Below, in pieces: positions 34,993 to 43,938 of a stretch of DNA of 52,271 nucleotides. The notes beneath the pieces are model-generated. The model made no database searches and was not told where the DNA came from. It saw nothing but the letters and a program-made list of their open reading frames with translations. The DNA comes from Rhodospirillales bacterium (lineage in GTDB: Bacteria > Pseudomonadota > Gammaproteobacteria > Nevskiales > Nevskiaceae): the NCBI GenBank assembly GCA_903970615.1, contig CAJCJH010000011.1, positions 1 through 52,271 of the forward strand. The letters run 5' to 3'. The position numbers and the translations under genes are program-made. The number at the start of each line of letters is the position of its first letter. The stretch's first letter is position 1.

Positions 34993-35496
34993 ATGAAAAT
35001 GAGCCAGGCCGCGAGTGTCGCCGGTGAGATCCTTGCAGAGTCCAGCAAAGGCTACGATCTACGGCCGTTGAGCCGAAAAACGCGCGAGCATCTGGCGAAG
35101 GATTTTACCGCCGAAGAACGCCGCGTATTGTTGAGTCAGGGCACCGAGCCGCCGTTTTGCGGCGGCTTGCTCGACAACAAACGCGAGGGCATTTATGCCT
35201 GCCGCTTATGCGGGCTGCCGCTGTTCAGCTCGAAGTCGAAATTCAATTCCGGCACCGGCTGGCCGAGCTTTTACGAACCCTTCGATCCGGCGCATGTGAA
35301 GGATATCGAGGATCGCAGCCACGGCATGCTGCGGGTGGAAAATCGCTGCGGCCGCTGCGATTCGCATCTCGGCCATGTTTTCGATGACGGCCCGCGACCC
35401 ACCGGTCTGCGCTATTGCCTGAACTCGGTATCGATGCAATTTTTCGATGCCGGCACGGAACCGCCGCAGCATGTCGAACCGCTTGCGGGCGGTTGA
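34993..35496 (+). CDS. msrB: Peptide methionine-R-sulfoxide reductase MsrB
   Basis: A 167-residue reductase of methionine-R-sulfoxide. It has the two zinc-binding CxxC pairs (CRLC and CGRC), SGTGWPSFYEP, GHVFDDGP, and the catalytic Cys142 in RYCLNSVSMQF. A Shine-Dalgarno AGGAG stands about 7 nt before the ATG. It is coupled to msrA. The first 30 residues are variable and cytosolic-looking. Confidence 0.95.
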   Translation: MKMSQAASVAGEILAESSKGYDLRPLSRKTREHLAKDFTAEERRVLLSQGTEPPFCGGLLDNKREGIYACRLCGLPLFSSKSKFNSGTGWPSFYEPFDPAHVKDIEDRSHGMLRVENRCGRCDSHLGHVFDDGPRPTGLRYCLNSVSMQFFDAGTEPPQHVEPLAGG

Positions 35497-35566
35497 GGGT
35501 TAACGAATTCGCGGATTTTCGGCTCGACGACTTTCGCCACTTGCGATCCAGCGCCTCGCTGCAAAA

Positions 35567-38119
35567 CTACGGCAACGCCGAACCAATCGCATCGAGCGAT
35601 GTGGACTCGTCGCCGGTTGTTTTCAACTGACGCCGCTCAACCGTGCGCAGGCTGAAAATCCGGTAGCTGCCGTAAAGTTTTGCCAGCGCCAGCTCGCCAA
35701 CGTATTCGAGATTGAAGCGCTGCGGCGCATCCAGCACCAGGCGCGCGGCGAACAGTTCAGTGACGAAGATCATGCCGGGCGGCGTGATCGGTTCGATACG
35801 TGCGGTGAACGCCAGTTGCGAGCCGTAAAACATCGTGGTGTCGACCACCGGATCGTGGCCTGCAAAAACCGGCGCAAAATGCGCGGCGAGGCGCAGTTCG
35901 ATATCCGCCAGGCCGCCGGTTTCGGTGGCGCGCAATTCCTCGAAACGGGCCTGGATGGCGATGGCGATTTCCGCTGCGGTGGTGGCATCTTCGGTGACTA
36001 GATGCAGCGCATCGCCCCAGGTGCTGCGGAACAGCACGCGCGTGCCGAAGCGCTCGACGATGCGCGCGATCGAGCCCATCACCACTTCCCAGAAACGCGG
36101 CAGGTCTTCGTCGTGCAGACGACGAAAGCCGACGATATCGGCGAAGATCAAGCCGGCAAAGCGGCGCTGCTGATTGCGCAGCGACTGCACCGGCAAAGGT
36201 TCGGGAACGAGTTCTTCGACCAGCGGTTTGCCGGTTTCAGCGTCGTCGAGAAACAGCTCGCGGACCTGGCAGCCGAGGCGCCGCGCATCGAGCCGCGCAA
36301 GGCCATCGGCCAGTGCGCCAACGTAATCGCGCGACCACAATTGTTCGCTGCACAGGAATCCGCGCGCAACGGTAATGTCGCCGGCCTGTTCCAGCAGGGT
36401 TTGCAAACGCTCGGCGCACTTTTCGCTGAAACGGGTTTTCCATTGCGCCAGCACTTCGCTGCGTTCGTTCGGCAGCACGATGTGCAGATGCGCGCCACGA
36501 ACCTGCAGCCATTCGGCGGCGTCGAGGTCGGCCAGCCGATCGAGCACGATGAAGATCAGCGCGCCGAGCACCACATGCGGCAGCGGCGCGTTCCAGTCGG
36601 AATCGCCGCGGCGGCGTACTCGAATCACCTCCGGCAGCGACAGTAACGCGGGCAGGTTTTGATCCAGCTGCTGCACTTCGCAAAGCAGCTGCAATTGCCC
36701 GCGGGTGCGGCTGCGGACGTTGAAATTGCCACGCATCAGCGCATCGGCTTCGCCCAGACTGCGGCGCGCACTCGCCAGATCGCCGATCAGCAAACCGGCT
36801 TCGGCTTCGGTGACGCAGCGATAGTAGTGGTCGATTTCTTCCGCATACTCGGCCGGCGTTGCGTCCAGCATGGCGAGCACTTCCTGCGCCAGCTTGCGCG
36901 CGCGCTCGCCATCGCCGGCGAGTTGAAACATGGTGGCGGCGTTGATCGCGGTAAAGTGGCCGCCGGTCAAGCGATGCGCAGCCAGATAAGCCTGCGCCGC
37001 GCGCAAAAATCCGGCGTGGATTTTGGCTGGGTTTTTATCATCAGTATCGGCGCTGAATTCTTCGCTGCGCGATGACCGGCGCTGCTCGGCCGGCGTTTCG
37101 ATCGAAAGTCCGGCGAGCGCCAGATCTTTCAGCAGACGGCCTTTCAGCGCGAGCCAGTCTTCGTCGCGCTCGTCGCCGCGCAGCCCGAGTTCGTTATAGC
37201 GACGCCACGCCAGCGCGGTGCTGCCAGCGTTGACCAAGGCAAGCAGTGATAAATATTGCAGCCGCGGCGAATCGAAACCGCGCACGCGCGCCTGCTGGGC
37301 GAGGTCGTAGCAATGTACATAGTTGCCGGCCTGCATCGCCGCCGTCGCGCGTGCCGCATAGGATTTTGCGTTGGCTCTGGTGGGCGCTGCGGTGGTTTCG
37401 CTGCGATTGCCGAAGGTTTCCGGATCGATCAGCAGCAGGCGGCGTTTGTAATGCTTGCTTTCGAGCGTGGCCGGCAGCGTCGAATAATTCTGCGGCACCT
37501 TGTGCGGATTGCGGCGCCAGTCCACCACTTCCGCAGTGCCGCCGGGACGACTCGGATTTTCACCGCGCAGGATCGCCACCAGAATGTCCGAGCGCTGCGC
37601 CAGGCACGCGGCCAGCCGCCGGTACTGGCTCTGCCGGAACACGGCCGATTGCAGCTGTTCGGAATTCGGCTCCGGCAGCAGATCGACGATCGCACTACAG
37701 CTTTTGAAAGTCTGCTTGAGGTGATTCCGCTGGCGTTCGATTTCGTCTGCACGGATGTTTTCGCTGGCCTCGGCCACCAACACCCAATCTTCCAGCAGCA
37801 CATTGATCGGCAAGGGCAGCAGACCGACCGTGCGATGCGCAATGCCAGCCTCGTGCAACCATTCGCTGACGACGCGCGTGAACAGCAGATCCGCGCCCGG
37901 CGCCAGACCGGTGAGCACGCACACTGGCCGCGATTGTGCGCCTTCAAACAGTCGTGGCAGCAGGGCTTCGCGCAATTTGACGGCGATGTTCTGCTCTTCG
38001 GCCGCCGTCAACAACAAATGGCCGCTGCCGCCCAGCAGCAATTCATCGCGCGCACCCGCGGAGGGTTGATCCAGTTCGCGCAGCCAGCTGGCCAGCGAAT
38101 AATCAGGAATCGCGTGCAT
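35567..38119 (-). CDS. SLOG-domain / helical-repeat / class III nucleotide cyclase-like protein
   Basis: An 850-residue multidomain protein. Residues about 20-250 look like a SLOG-type Rossmann domain: VCVLTGLAPGADLLF (67-80) and SDILVAILRGE with PGGTAEVV (177-199), a pattern seen in sensors of nucleotide signals. Residues about 270-500 are alpha-helical repeats resembling TPR/TRAF-binding (DUF4071) regions. Residues about 650-830 form a class III adenylate/guanylate cyclase-like domain: GLIFADIVGFRRL carries the first metal Asp and STWGDALHLV the second. In the final motif FYGSQLAFTARIEP the usual transition-state Asn is replaced, while the Arg is kept, and the base-selecting Lys position before GD reads Ser. 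The enzyme may thus be altered in specificity or inactive. It stands alone on this strand. Confidence 0.72.
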   Translation of the reverse strand: MHAIPDYSLASWLRELDQPSAGARDELLLGGSGHLLLTAAEEQNIAVKLREALLPRLFEGAQSRPVCVLTGLAPGADLLFTRVVSEWLHEAGIAHRTVGLLPLPINVLLEDWVLVAEASENIRADEIERQRNHLKQTFKSCSAIVDLLPEPNSEQLQSAVFRQSQYRRLAACLAQRSDILVAILRGENPSRPGGTAEVVDWRRNPHKVPQNYSTLPATLESKHYKRRLLLIDPETFGNRSETTAAPTRANAKSYAARATAAMQAGNYVHCYDLAQQARVRGFDSPRLQYLSLLALVNAGSTALAWRRYNELGLRGDERDEDWLALKGRLLKDLALAGLSIETPAEQRRSSRSEEFSADTDDKNPAKIHAGFLRAAQAYLAAHRLTGGHFTAINAATMFQLAGDGERARKLAQEVLAMLDATPAEYAEEIDHYYRCVTEAEAGLLIGDLASARRSLGEADALMRGNFNVRSRTRGQLQLLCEVQQLDQNLPALLSLPEVIRVRRRGDSDWNAPLPHVVLGALIFIVLDRLADLDAAEWLQVRGAHLHIVLPNERSEVLAQWKTRFSEKCAERLQTLLEQAGDITVARGFLCSEQLWSRDYVGALADGLARLDARRLGCQVRELFLDDAETGKPLVEELVPEPLPVQSLRNQQRRFAGLIFADIVGFRRLHDEDLPRFWEVVMGSIARIVERFGTRVLFRSTWGDALHLVTEDATTAAEIAIAIQARFEELRATETGGLADIELRLAAHFAPVFAGHDPVVDTTMFYGSQLAFTARIEPITPPGMIFVTELFAARLVLDAPQRFNLEYVGELALAKLYGSYRIFSLRTVERRQLKTTGDESTSLDAIGSALP

Positions 38120-38196
38120 TCGATAAAGGCCGACGATGACGAAGTAACAGTTACTGTAGTCGAGTCTGGCGGCGCTGTCGCTAGCCGCGCTGCGAG

Positions 38197-39036
38197 CTAG
38201 CGTTTACTGGGCTTTGCAGCAGTTCGTGGTGATCTCGCCTGGGCTTTCGGTTTGAGCTTCGGTCGGGATTTTCGGTTCGCTTTCAATTCGCCGGTCAAGC
38301 GCTGCGCTTCGTCGCCCATGTGCAGGATCAGCGTGCGATACATCGTGGTGATGGTGAACAGTACCTGTTCCAGCGGTGTGGAAAATTGCTCCCGCAGCCA
38401 GCGCGTGGCGACATGGATGTTGGCGCCGACCAGACCGGCAGCGAGCAGATCGACATCGATTCCGAAACTGCGCGATTGCGGCATCAACTGATCGGCGAAA
38501 TCACGGATCAGGATCATGAAGCCGCGAGTGGCTTCTTCGGCAATGCGGCGGCTGTCGTGACCCATGCTGACAGCTTCGATCAGCATGATGCGCGCACGTC
38601 GCGGATCGCGGCGCACGTACTCGAAAAAAACGCCGAGCGCGGCTTCCGCCAGTTCCATCGGCTGCCGCGTCTGGTTCGCCAGCACCTCGATCGTCGCGCG
38701 GCGCAACTCCTCATTCAGCTGACGATAAACCGAATTGAACAGCGCATCGAGTCCGCTGAAGGACTCATAAAAATAGCGCTCGGTGAGCTGCGCACCAGCG
38801 CAGATTTCCCGCACGGTGACGGCATGAAAACCGCGATGGCCGAAGGCTTCGATGCCGGCTTCGATCAACTGCCCGCGCCGCAGCTGCTTGCGTGCTTCCG
38901 GCGCGATCCCGCGAAAGCTTCTGCGCCGGCCGCTGCTATTCGAGCCGGTTTTGCGTTTATCTGACGGCGTGATTGCGCGCTTGATTGCAGGATTACTGGA
39001 CGACTTCATTTTCCGGGCCATTGCCAATGTTGACAT
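38197..39036 (-). CDS. TetR/AcrR family transcriptional regulator
   Basis: A 279-residue repressor. Residues about 48-95 form the TetR helix-turn-helix (RRGQLIEAGIEAFGHRGFHAVTVREI, then GAQLTERYFYESF). The rest is an all-helical ligand-binding domain, followed by a basic Lys/Arg-rich tail. It has a long basic N-terminal arm. It is divergent from a flavin monooxygenase with TTGTCA-type palindromes between them, so it probably represses that gene and itself. The start at 39036 lies within the operator zone; ATG at 39021 is an alternative. Confidence 0.85.
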   Translation of the reverse strand: MSTLAMARKMKSSSNPAIKRAITPSDKRKTGSNSSGRRRSFRGIAPEARKQLRRGQLIEAGIEAFGHRGFHAVTVREICAGAQLTERYFYESFSGLDALFNSVYRQLNEELRRATIEVLANQTRQPMELAEAALGVFFEYVRRDPRRARIMLIEAVSMGHDSRRIAEEATRGFMILIRDFADQLMPQSRSFGIDVDLLAAGLVGANIHVATRWLREQFSTPLEQVLFTITTMYRTLILHMGDEAQRLTGELKANRKSRPKLKPKAQARSPRTAAKPSKR

Positions 39037-39076
39037 GGAATGTTGTCAATAATAAAGTGACAACAATCGTTGTCAA
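39030..39076. promoter_or_regulatory. Putative TetR operator array
   Basis: The intergenic region between the TetR gene and the monooxygenase has four TTGTCA-type half-sites: TTGACA (39030-39035), TTGTCAA (39043-39049), TGACAAC (39058-39064) and GTTGTCA (39069-39075, extended to TTGTCAA at 39070-39076). The last two form a perfect 7-4-7 palindrome. This spacing suits TetR dimers controlling both divergent genes. Assignment to the adjacent TetR is inference from position. Confidence 0.65.
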
Positions 39077-39102
39077 AATTCGACGGGTTCGAGGAGCTTT
39101 TT

Positions 39103-40599
39103 ATGGCGTTCGATGTGGAGTCGTCAAAGCCGCTGACGGCGATCGTGATCGGCACCGGATTTTCCGGTCTCGGCATGGCCGTCGGCCTGAAAAAAGCCGG
39201 TATCGACTCGTTCGTCATTCTGGAGCGCGCCGCTGCCGTTGGTGGTACCTGGCGCGACAATCACTATCCGGGTTGCGCGTGCGACGTGCAATCGCATCTC
39301 TATTCATTCTCGTTTGAACCGAATCCGGAGTGGACGCGCCGTTACGCACGTCAGCCGGAAATCGAAGCCTATCTACAAAAGGCTGCGAATAAATATGCGC
39401 TGATGCAGCACGTCCGTTTCGGTGCGAATGTGGTGGAAGCGCGCTTCGATGAAGGCGCGGCGCTGTGGCAAGTGAAAACCGCTGATGGCCGTGTTTTCAG
39501 CGCACAAATGCTGATATCCGGAATGGGTGGGCTGAGTAATCCGGCCTATCCGAAATTGCCGGGCATCGAGCATTTCAGGGGCAAGGCATTTCATTCCGCC
39601 GCCTGGGATCACAGCTACGATCTCGCCGGCAAGCGCGTTGCGGTAATCGGCACCGGCGCCAGCGCCATCCAGTTCGTGCCGCAGATCGTAGGGCAGGTGG
39701 CGCAACTCGATCTGTATCAACGCACGCCGCCGTGGATCGTGCCGAAGCCGGATCGTCCGATTTCGGAAACGGAGCGTCATTGGTTCAAGCGTCTGCCATT
39801 GCTGCAGCGTTTTTTCCGTCTGGGAATTTACTGTGCGATGGAGACGCGCGTGCTGGGTTTCGTGCTGAATCCGAAGCTGATGCTGTTGGTGCAGAAGCTC
39901 GCGCTGTCGCACATCGCGCGTCAGATCAAGGCTCCCGAGTTGCGCAAGAAGGTCACGCCCGACTACACCATCGGCTGCAAGCGCGTGCTGATCTCGAATG
40001 ATTACTACCCGGCGCTGACCCGCGCCAATGTCGATGTCGTCACCGATGCGATTCGTGAGGTACGCGAGCATTCGATCATCACTAATGACGGTATCGAACG
40101 GCCGATCGACGCGATCATTTACGGCACCGGTTTCAGCATTCAGACGATGATTCCGCGTGGCATGATGTTCGGCCGCAAGGGTGTCGATCTGGTCGATGTG
40201 TGGACGCAGGGACCGCAGGCTTATTTGGGTGCCGCGGTGCCCGGCTTCCCGAATCTGTTCATGCTGATGGGGCCGAACACCGGCCTCGGCCACACCTCGC
40301 AGGTGTACATGATCGAGTCGCAAATCCACTACGTGCTCGACTGCCTGCGGACTATGCGCCGGCAAGGCGCTGCGGCGGTGGAAGTGCGGCCGGAAGTGTA
40401 TCAGCGCTTCAACGAAGGCTTGCAGAAACAACTGGTGAATACGATCTGGGCGAGCGGCTGCAAGAGCTGGTACGTCAACGACAACGGCCGCAACACCACG
40501 CTGTGGCCGGGATTCACGTTCCGCTTTCGCAGCAAGACACGGCGCTTCAAGGCGAGTGACTACGTGCTGGAAAAAGCGCCCGCTTCTGTGATTGCGTAA
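39103..40599 (+). CDS. Flavin-containing / Baeyer-Villiger-type monooxygenase
   Basis: A 498-residue class B flavoprotein monooxygenase. The FAD Rossmann motif is GTGFSGLG near residue 17 and the NADPH motif is GTGASAIQ. Between them lies FRGKAFHSAAWDH, a variant of the BVMO/FMO fingerprint FxGxxxHxxxW. CACDVQSHLYSFSFEPNPEW is shared with BVMOs acting on ketones and steroids. The ATG at 39103 follows GAGGAG by about 7 nt. It is divergent from a TetR gene and precedes an SDR, a common arrangement in degradation of cyclic ketones, terpenes or alkanes. The substrate is unknown. Confidence 0.85.
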   Translation: MAFDVESSKPLTAIVIGTGFSGLGMAVGLKKAGIDSFVILERAAAVGGTWRDNHYPGCACDVQSHLYSFSFEPNPEWTRRYARQPEIEAYLQKAANKYALMQHVRFGANVVEARFDEGAALWQVKTADGRVFSAQMLISGMGGLSNPAYPKLPGIEHFRGKAFHSAAWDHSYDLAGKRVAVIGTGASAIQFVPQIVGQVAQLDLYQRTPPWIVPKPDRPISETERHWFKRLPLLQRFFRLGIYCAMETRVLGFVLNPKLMLLVQKLALSHIARQIKAPELRKKVTPDYTIGCKRVLISNDYYPALTRANVDVVTDAIREVREHSIITNDGIERPIDAIIYGTGFSIQTMIPRGMMFGRKGVDLVDVWTQGPQAYLGAAVPGFPNLFMLMGPNTGLGHTSQVYMIESQIHYVLDCLRTMRRQGAAAVEVRPEVYQRFNEGLQKQLVNTIWASGCKSWYVNDNGRNTTLWPGFTFRFRSKTRRFKASDYVLEKAPASVIA

Positions 40600-40649
40600 A
40601 TCAGAAAACCGATGCCAATAGCAGTTTATGCTGTGATTCAGGAGCAGTG

Positions 40650-41489
40650 ATGAAGTCGTTCAACGATAAAGTGGCCGCGATCACCGGTGCCGGTTCCGGC
40701 ATGGGCAGAACTCTCGCGCTGAACCTGGCAGCGCGCAAATGCCATCTAGCTTTGAGTGATGTGAACACCGCCGGTCTTGAGCAAACTGCTGCGGCTGCGC
40801 GTGCCTTCGGCGTGAAGGTGACCACTGCAAAAGTGGATGTTGCCGATCGTGCTGCGATGTATGCCTGGGCGGATCATGCGGCGGCCGAGCATGGCCGCGT
40901 CAACCTGATTTTCAACAATGCCGGCGTTGCCTTGAATGCGCCGCTGGAAAGTGTTTCCGCGAGCGATTTTGAATGGATCATGGGGATCAATTTCTGGGGC
41001 GTGGTGTATGGCTCGCAGGCTTTTCTGCCGCATTTGAAAAAGACCGGCGACGGTCACATCATCAATACGTCCAGCCTGTTCGGCCTGATCGGCACGCCCG
41101 GTACCGGCACTTATTCCGCCAGTAAATTCGCAGTGCGCGGCTATACCGAATCACTGCGCATCGAGCTGGACATGATGAAGTGCGGTGTGTCCGCCACCTG
41201 CGTGCATCCGGGCGGTATTCGTACCGAGATCAACCGCAATGCGCGCACCACCCAGGAATCCGAAAAGTTGCTGGGCGTGAGTGCTGAGCAGGCGCGGGAT
41301 CGCTTCGATAAATTGCTGAACACGACTTCGGCCGAGAAGGCGGCGCGCATCATCATTGGTGCGGTGGAGCGCAACGCGCGCCGTGTGGTGGTCGGGCCGG
41401 ATGCGAAATTCATGGACATTCTGGTGCGCTTGATCGGCAGCTTTTATCAGCCGCTGATCGCGGCGAATGTGCGGCGCAGCTTGCGCTGA
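40650..41489 (+). CDS. Short-chain dehydrogenase/reductase
   Basis: A 279-residue classical SDR: TGAGSGMG nucleotide motif near residues 12-19, NNAG (NNAGVALN), the catalytic Ser in NTSSLFG, and YSASK for Tyr-x3-Lys. Its C-terminal extension (RLIGSFYQPLIAANVRRS) is hydrophobic. It lies 50 nt after the monooxygenase, and an alcohol dehydrogenase feeding a ketone to that enzyme is a plausible pairing. ATG at 40650 or GTG at 40647 could be the start; GGAG is 6-9 nt upstream. Confidence 0.88.
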   Translation: MKSFNDKVAAITGAGSGMGRTLALNLAARKCHLALSDVNTAGLEQTAAAARAFGVKVTTAKVDVADRAAMYAWADHAAAEHGRVNLIFNNAGVALNAPLESVSASDFEWIMGINFWGVVYGSQAFLPHLKKTGDGHIINTSSLFGLIGTPGTGTYSASKFAVRGYTESLRIELDMMKCGVSATCVHPGGIRTEINRNARTTQESEKLLGVSAEQARDRFDKLLNTTSAEKAARIIIGAVERNARRVVVGPDAKFMDILVRLIGSFYQPLIAANVRRSLR

Positions 41490-41665
41490 AGGGCTGCTGC
41501 GAAAGGCATCTGCTGCGGTTTCGATCGCCCGCCTCGATCATTCGTCAAATCATTCGACGCAATCGCCCATCACGCTTTTGCAATCTTTTGCGAGCTTGCG
41601 TGTCCGAGTACGATGCCTGCGATTGGCGCGGCACTTGACCTCTCAAACCATCAGGAAAGGACCAC

Positions 41666-42091
41666 ATGAAAAAGAAAGCATGGGCAATCTGGAAAGGCAG
41701 CATCAAGGACGGTGGCGGCACCATTTCCACCGAAACCGGCGTGTTGAAGGAAGCGCCGTACGGCTTCAAGGCGCGTTTTGAAAATGGCCCCGGCACCAAT
41801 CCGGAAGAGCTGATCGGCGCTGCACACGCCGGCTGTTTTTCGATGGCGTTTTCCTTGATGCTGACCGAGGCCGGATTCAAGCCGGACAAGATCGAAACAC
41901 ATGCTGAAGTCACGCTCGATAAAGTTGGCGATGGCTTTGCGATCACCGCCAGCCATCTGATCATGACCGCGAAAATTCCGGGGATTGATCAGGCCCGATT
42001 CGACGAGCTATCGGACAAGGCGAAAGCCGGATGCCCGGTGTCGAAACTGTTCAACGCGAAAATCACGCTGGATGCGACGCTGGAGGCCTGA
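41666..42091 (+). CDS. osmC: OsmC family peroxiredoxin
   Basis: A 141-residue protein of the OsmC/Ohr family, thiol peroxidases for organic hydroperoxides. The two reactive cysteines are in AHAGCFSMAF and AGCPVSKLF, the spacing expected for OsmC. The overall start (KAWAIWKGSIKDGGGTIST) matches the OsmC subgroup and not Ohr. An AGGAAAGGA site precedes the ATG. It has its own promoter region of about 170 nt and ends directly against the convergent CinA gene, with zero bases between stops. Confidence 0.9.
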   Translation: MKKKAWAIWKGSIKDGGGTISTETGVLKEAPYGFKARFENGPGTNPEELIGAAHAGCFSMAFSLMLTEAGFKPDKIETHAEVTLDKVGDGFAITASHLIMTAKIPGIDQARFDELSDKAKAGCPVSKLFNAKITLDATLEA

Positions 42092-42619
42092 TCAGCCGAG
42101 CAAATGGCCCAGGCCAACGAGTGCGGCTGAGGCGGAAGCGCGGCGGATTTGATCCCGATCTCCGGCCAGCTGTAAACGGCTTGCGGACGCGGCGATGATG
42201 CGTCCTGCGAACGCCAGCCAAACAGTGCCGACCGGTTTATCTGCGGTGCCGCCATCCGGCCCGGCAATGCCGCTGACGGCGAGCGTCCAATCCACCGGCG
42301 CGCGTTTGAGCAGGCCTTGTGCCATCTCCAGCACGACCGCGGCGCTCACCGCGCCGTAGGTTTTGAGCGTTGCGGCATCGACGCCGAGCAGTTCCCGCTT
42401 GGCCTCGTTCGAGTAGCTGACGATGCCGCGTTCGAACCATGCCGAACTGCCGACGGCGTCGGTGAACAACTTCGCAATCAAGCCGCCGGTGCAGGATTCC
42501 GCCACCGCGATGCGCTCGCCGCGCGACCGCAGGTGTGCGCCCACTTCCGCTGCGAGTGCCTGTAAATGCAGGTCTGTAAATCGATCGGCTGCCGTTTCAA
42601 CTGCCCGATCAATGGCCAA
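42092..42619 (-). CDS. pncC: CinA C-terminal-type nicotinamide-nucleotide amidase
   Basis: A 175-residue single-domain CinA-C/PncC protein, which deamidates NMN to NaMN in pyridine nucleotide salvage. Diagnostic: RIAVAESCTGGLIAKL, GIVSYSNEAKRELLGV, VSGIAGPDGGTADKPVGTVW. The start is probably TTG at 42619, with GAGGAA 7-8 nt upstream, overlapping the end of the dehydrogenase gene by 11 nt; longer frames would run deep into that gene. Confidence 0.88.
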   Translation of the reverse strand: MAIDRAVETAADRFTDLHLQALAAEVGAHLRSRGERIAVAESCTGGLIAKLFTDAVGSSAWFERGIVSYSNEAKRELLGVDAATLKTYGAVSAAVVLEMAQGLLKRAPVDWTLAVSGIAGPDGGTADKPVGTVWLAFAGRIIAASASRLQLAGDRDQIRRASASAALVGLGHLLG

Positions 42620-43661
42620 GAAAAATTTCCTCGGCCATGCGGTCGGCGATCGCAGCGGTCGGTTTTTGTTCGAGCTTCGAGCGCTCGAAAATCGCGCTGA
42701 GCGTGCTGCCGATTTTTTCGAGATGCGCATTGACGACGGCAACGTCATAGCCCGCACCTTCGTAATGAATATCGATGATGCCGCCGGCATTGATGACGTA
42801 ATCCGGCGCATAAAAAATACCGCGATCGAACAGCGCCTGACCGTGACGCGCCTGTGCCAGTTGATTGTTGGCGGCGCCGGCGATCACTTTCGCCTTGATC
42901 GATGGCAGCGTCGCATCGTTCAGGATTGCGCCGAATGCGCACGGCGCGAATACATCCACATCGAGCGACGCGATTTCGCCCATACCCACCGCAGTGGCGC
43001 CGAGTTCCTGCACGGCGCGCTCGACGGCGGGCGGATAAATATCGGTGACGAACAGTTTCGCGCCGGCCTGATGCAGATGCTGCGCCAGCCGGAAGCCGAC
43101 ATTGCCCAAACCTTGAACGGCGACGCGCACGCCATTCAGATCATCGCGGCCGAGCCCGGTTTTCACTGCGGATTTAAGCCCGATGAACACGCCGAGCGCA
43201 GTAGCCGGCGAGGGATCGCCGGTGCGCCCGCTGGCTTGCGCCTGCGCGTCGGCAACGCCGGCGATGTGGCGCGTTTGCTGTGCCATCAGGTGCAGGTCGG
43301 CGACGCTGGTGCCGGAGTCTTCGGCGACGATGTATTTGCCGGAAAGGGATTCGACGAAGCGGCCCATCGCATGGAACAGCTGCGGCGTTTTGTCCTTGCG
43401 CGGATCGCCGAGGATCACGCTTTTGCCGCCGCCTTGTGGCAGACCGGCGAGCGCGGCCTTGTAGGTCATGCCGCGCGACAGGCGCAGCACGTCGGTCAGG
43501 GCATCGTCTTCGCTGGCGTAATTCCACATGCGGCAGCCGCCGAGTGCGTGGCCGAGGCGCGTGTTGTGAACGGCGATGATTGCGCGCAGGCCACTGGCGG
43601 GATCGCTGTGGAAAGCGATGAATTCGTGAGCATCGAGTTCGGGATGTGAAAAAACCGGCAT
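42609..43661 (-). CDS. Glu/Leu/Phe/Val dehydrogenase (leucine dehydrogenase-type)
   Basis: A 350-residue NAD-dependent amino acid dehydrogenase. The segments GGCRMWNYASEDDALTDVLR and GMTYKAALAGLPQGGGKSVI contain the substrate Lys68 and catalytic Lys80, and GLGNVG is the NAD motif. The short length and GGCRM text fit the leucine/phenylalanine/valine branch and not hexameric GDH. The start MPVFSHPELDAHEF at 43661 is standard for the family. A frame extending to 43946 is rejected because it has a basic, non-homologous leader. It could supply or drain branched-chain 2-oxoacids. Confidence 0.9.
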   Translation of the reverse strand: MPVFSHPELDAHEFIAFHSDPASGLRAIIAVHNTRLGHALGGCRMWNYASEDDALTDVLRLSRGMTYKAALAGLPQGGGKSVILGDPRKDKTPQLFHAMGRFVESLSGKYIVAEDSGTSVADLHLMAQQTRHIAGVADAQAQASGRTGDPSPATALGVFIGLKSAVKTGLGRDDLNGVRVAVQGLGNVGFRLAQHLHQAGAKLFVTDIYPPAVERAVQELGATAVGMGEIASLDVDVFAPCAFGAILNDATLPSIKAKVIAGAANNQLAQARHGQALFDRGIFYAPDYVINAGGIIDIHYEGAGYDVAVVNAHLEKIGSTLSAIFERSKLEQKPTAAIADRMAEEIFLGH

Positions 43662-43938
43662 GGCTGAATTCCTGGCGCTTGGGTAGCGGTAAGTGGTCAG
43701 TAGGGTGGCGAGCGGCGGCGCTATTTTTGCATTGTACGGCCGAACCGCGCCGCGCCGGCGCCGGCATCGCCTATGATGAGAGGCATCACTTTTTACACAG
43801 CGCCCGCATGTTGCCGAGCAGATCGTCGTCGCCCGTGGTTTGTGTTGCCGAAATGACAACACGCCGATGCCGCGCTCCCGTTTCGGCCGCGCGTTGTCGT
43901 TCGAGTTTCGCTGGCCTAACCGGAATCCATTCGCCTCG

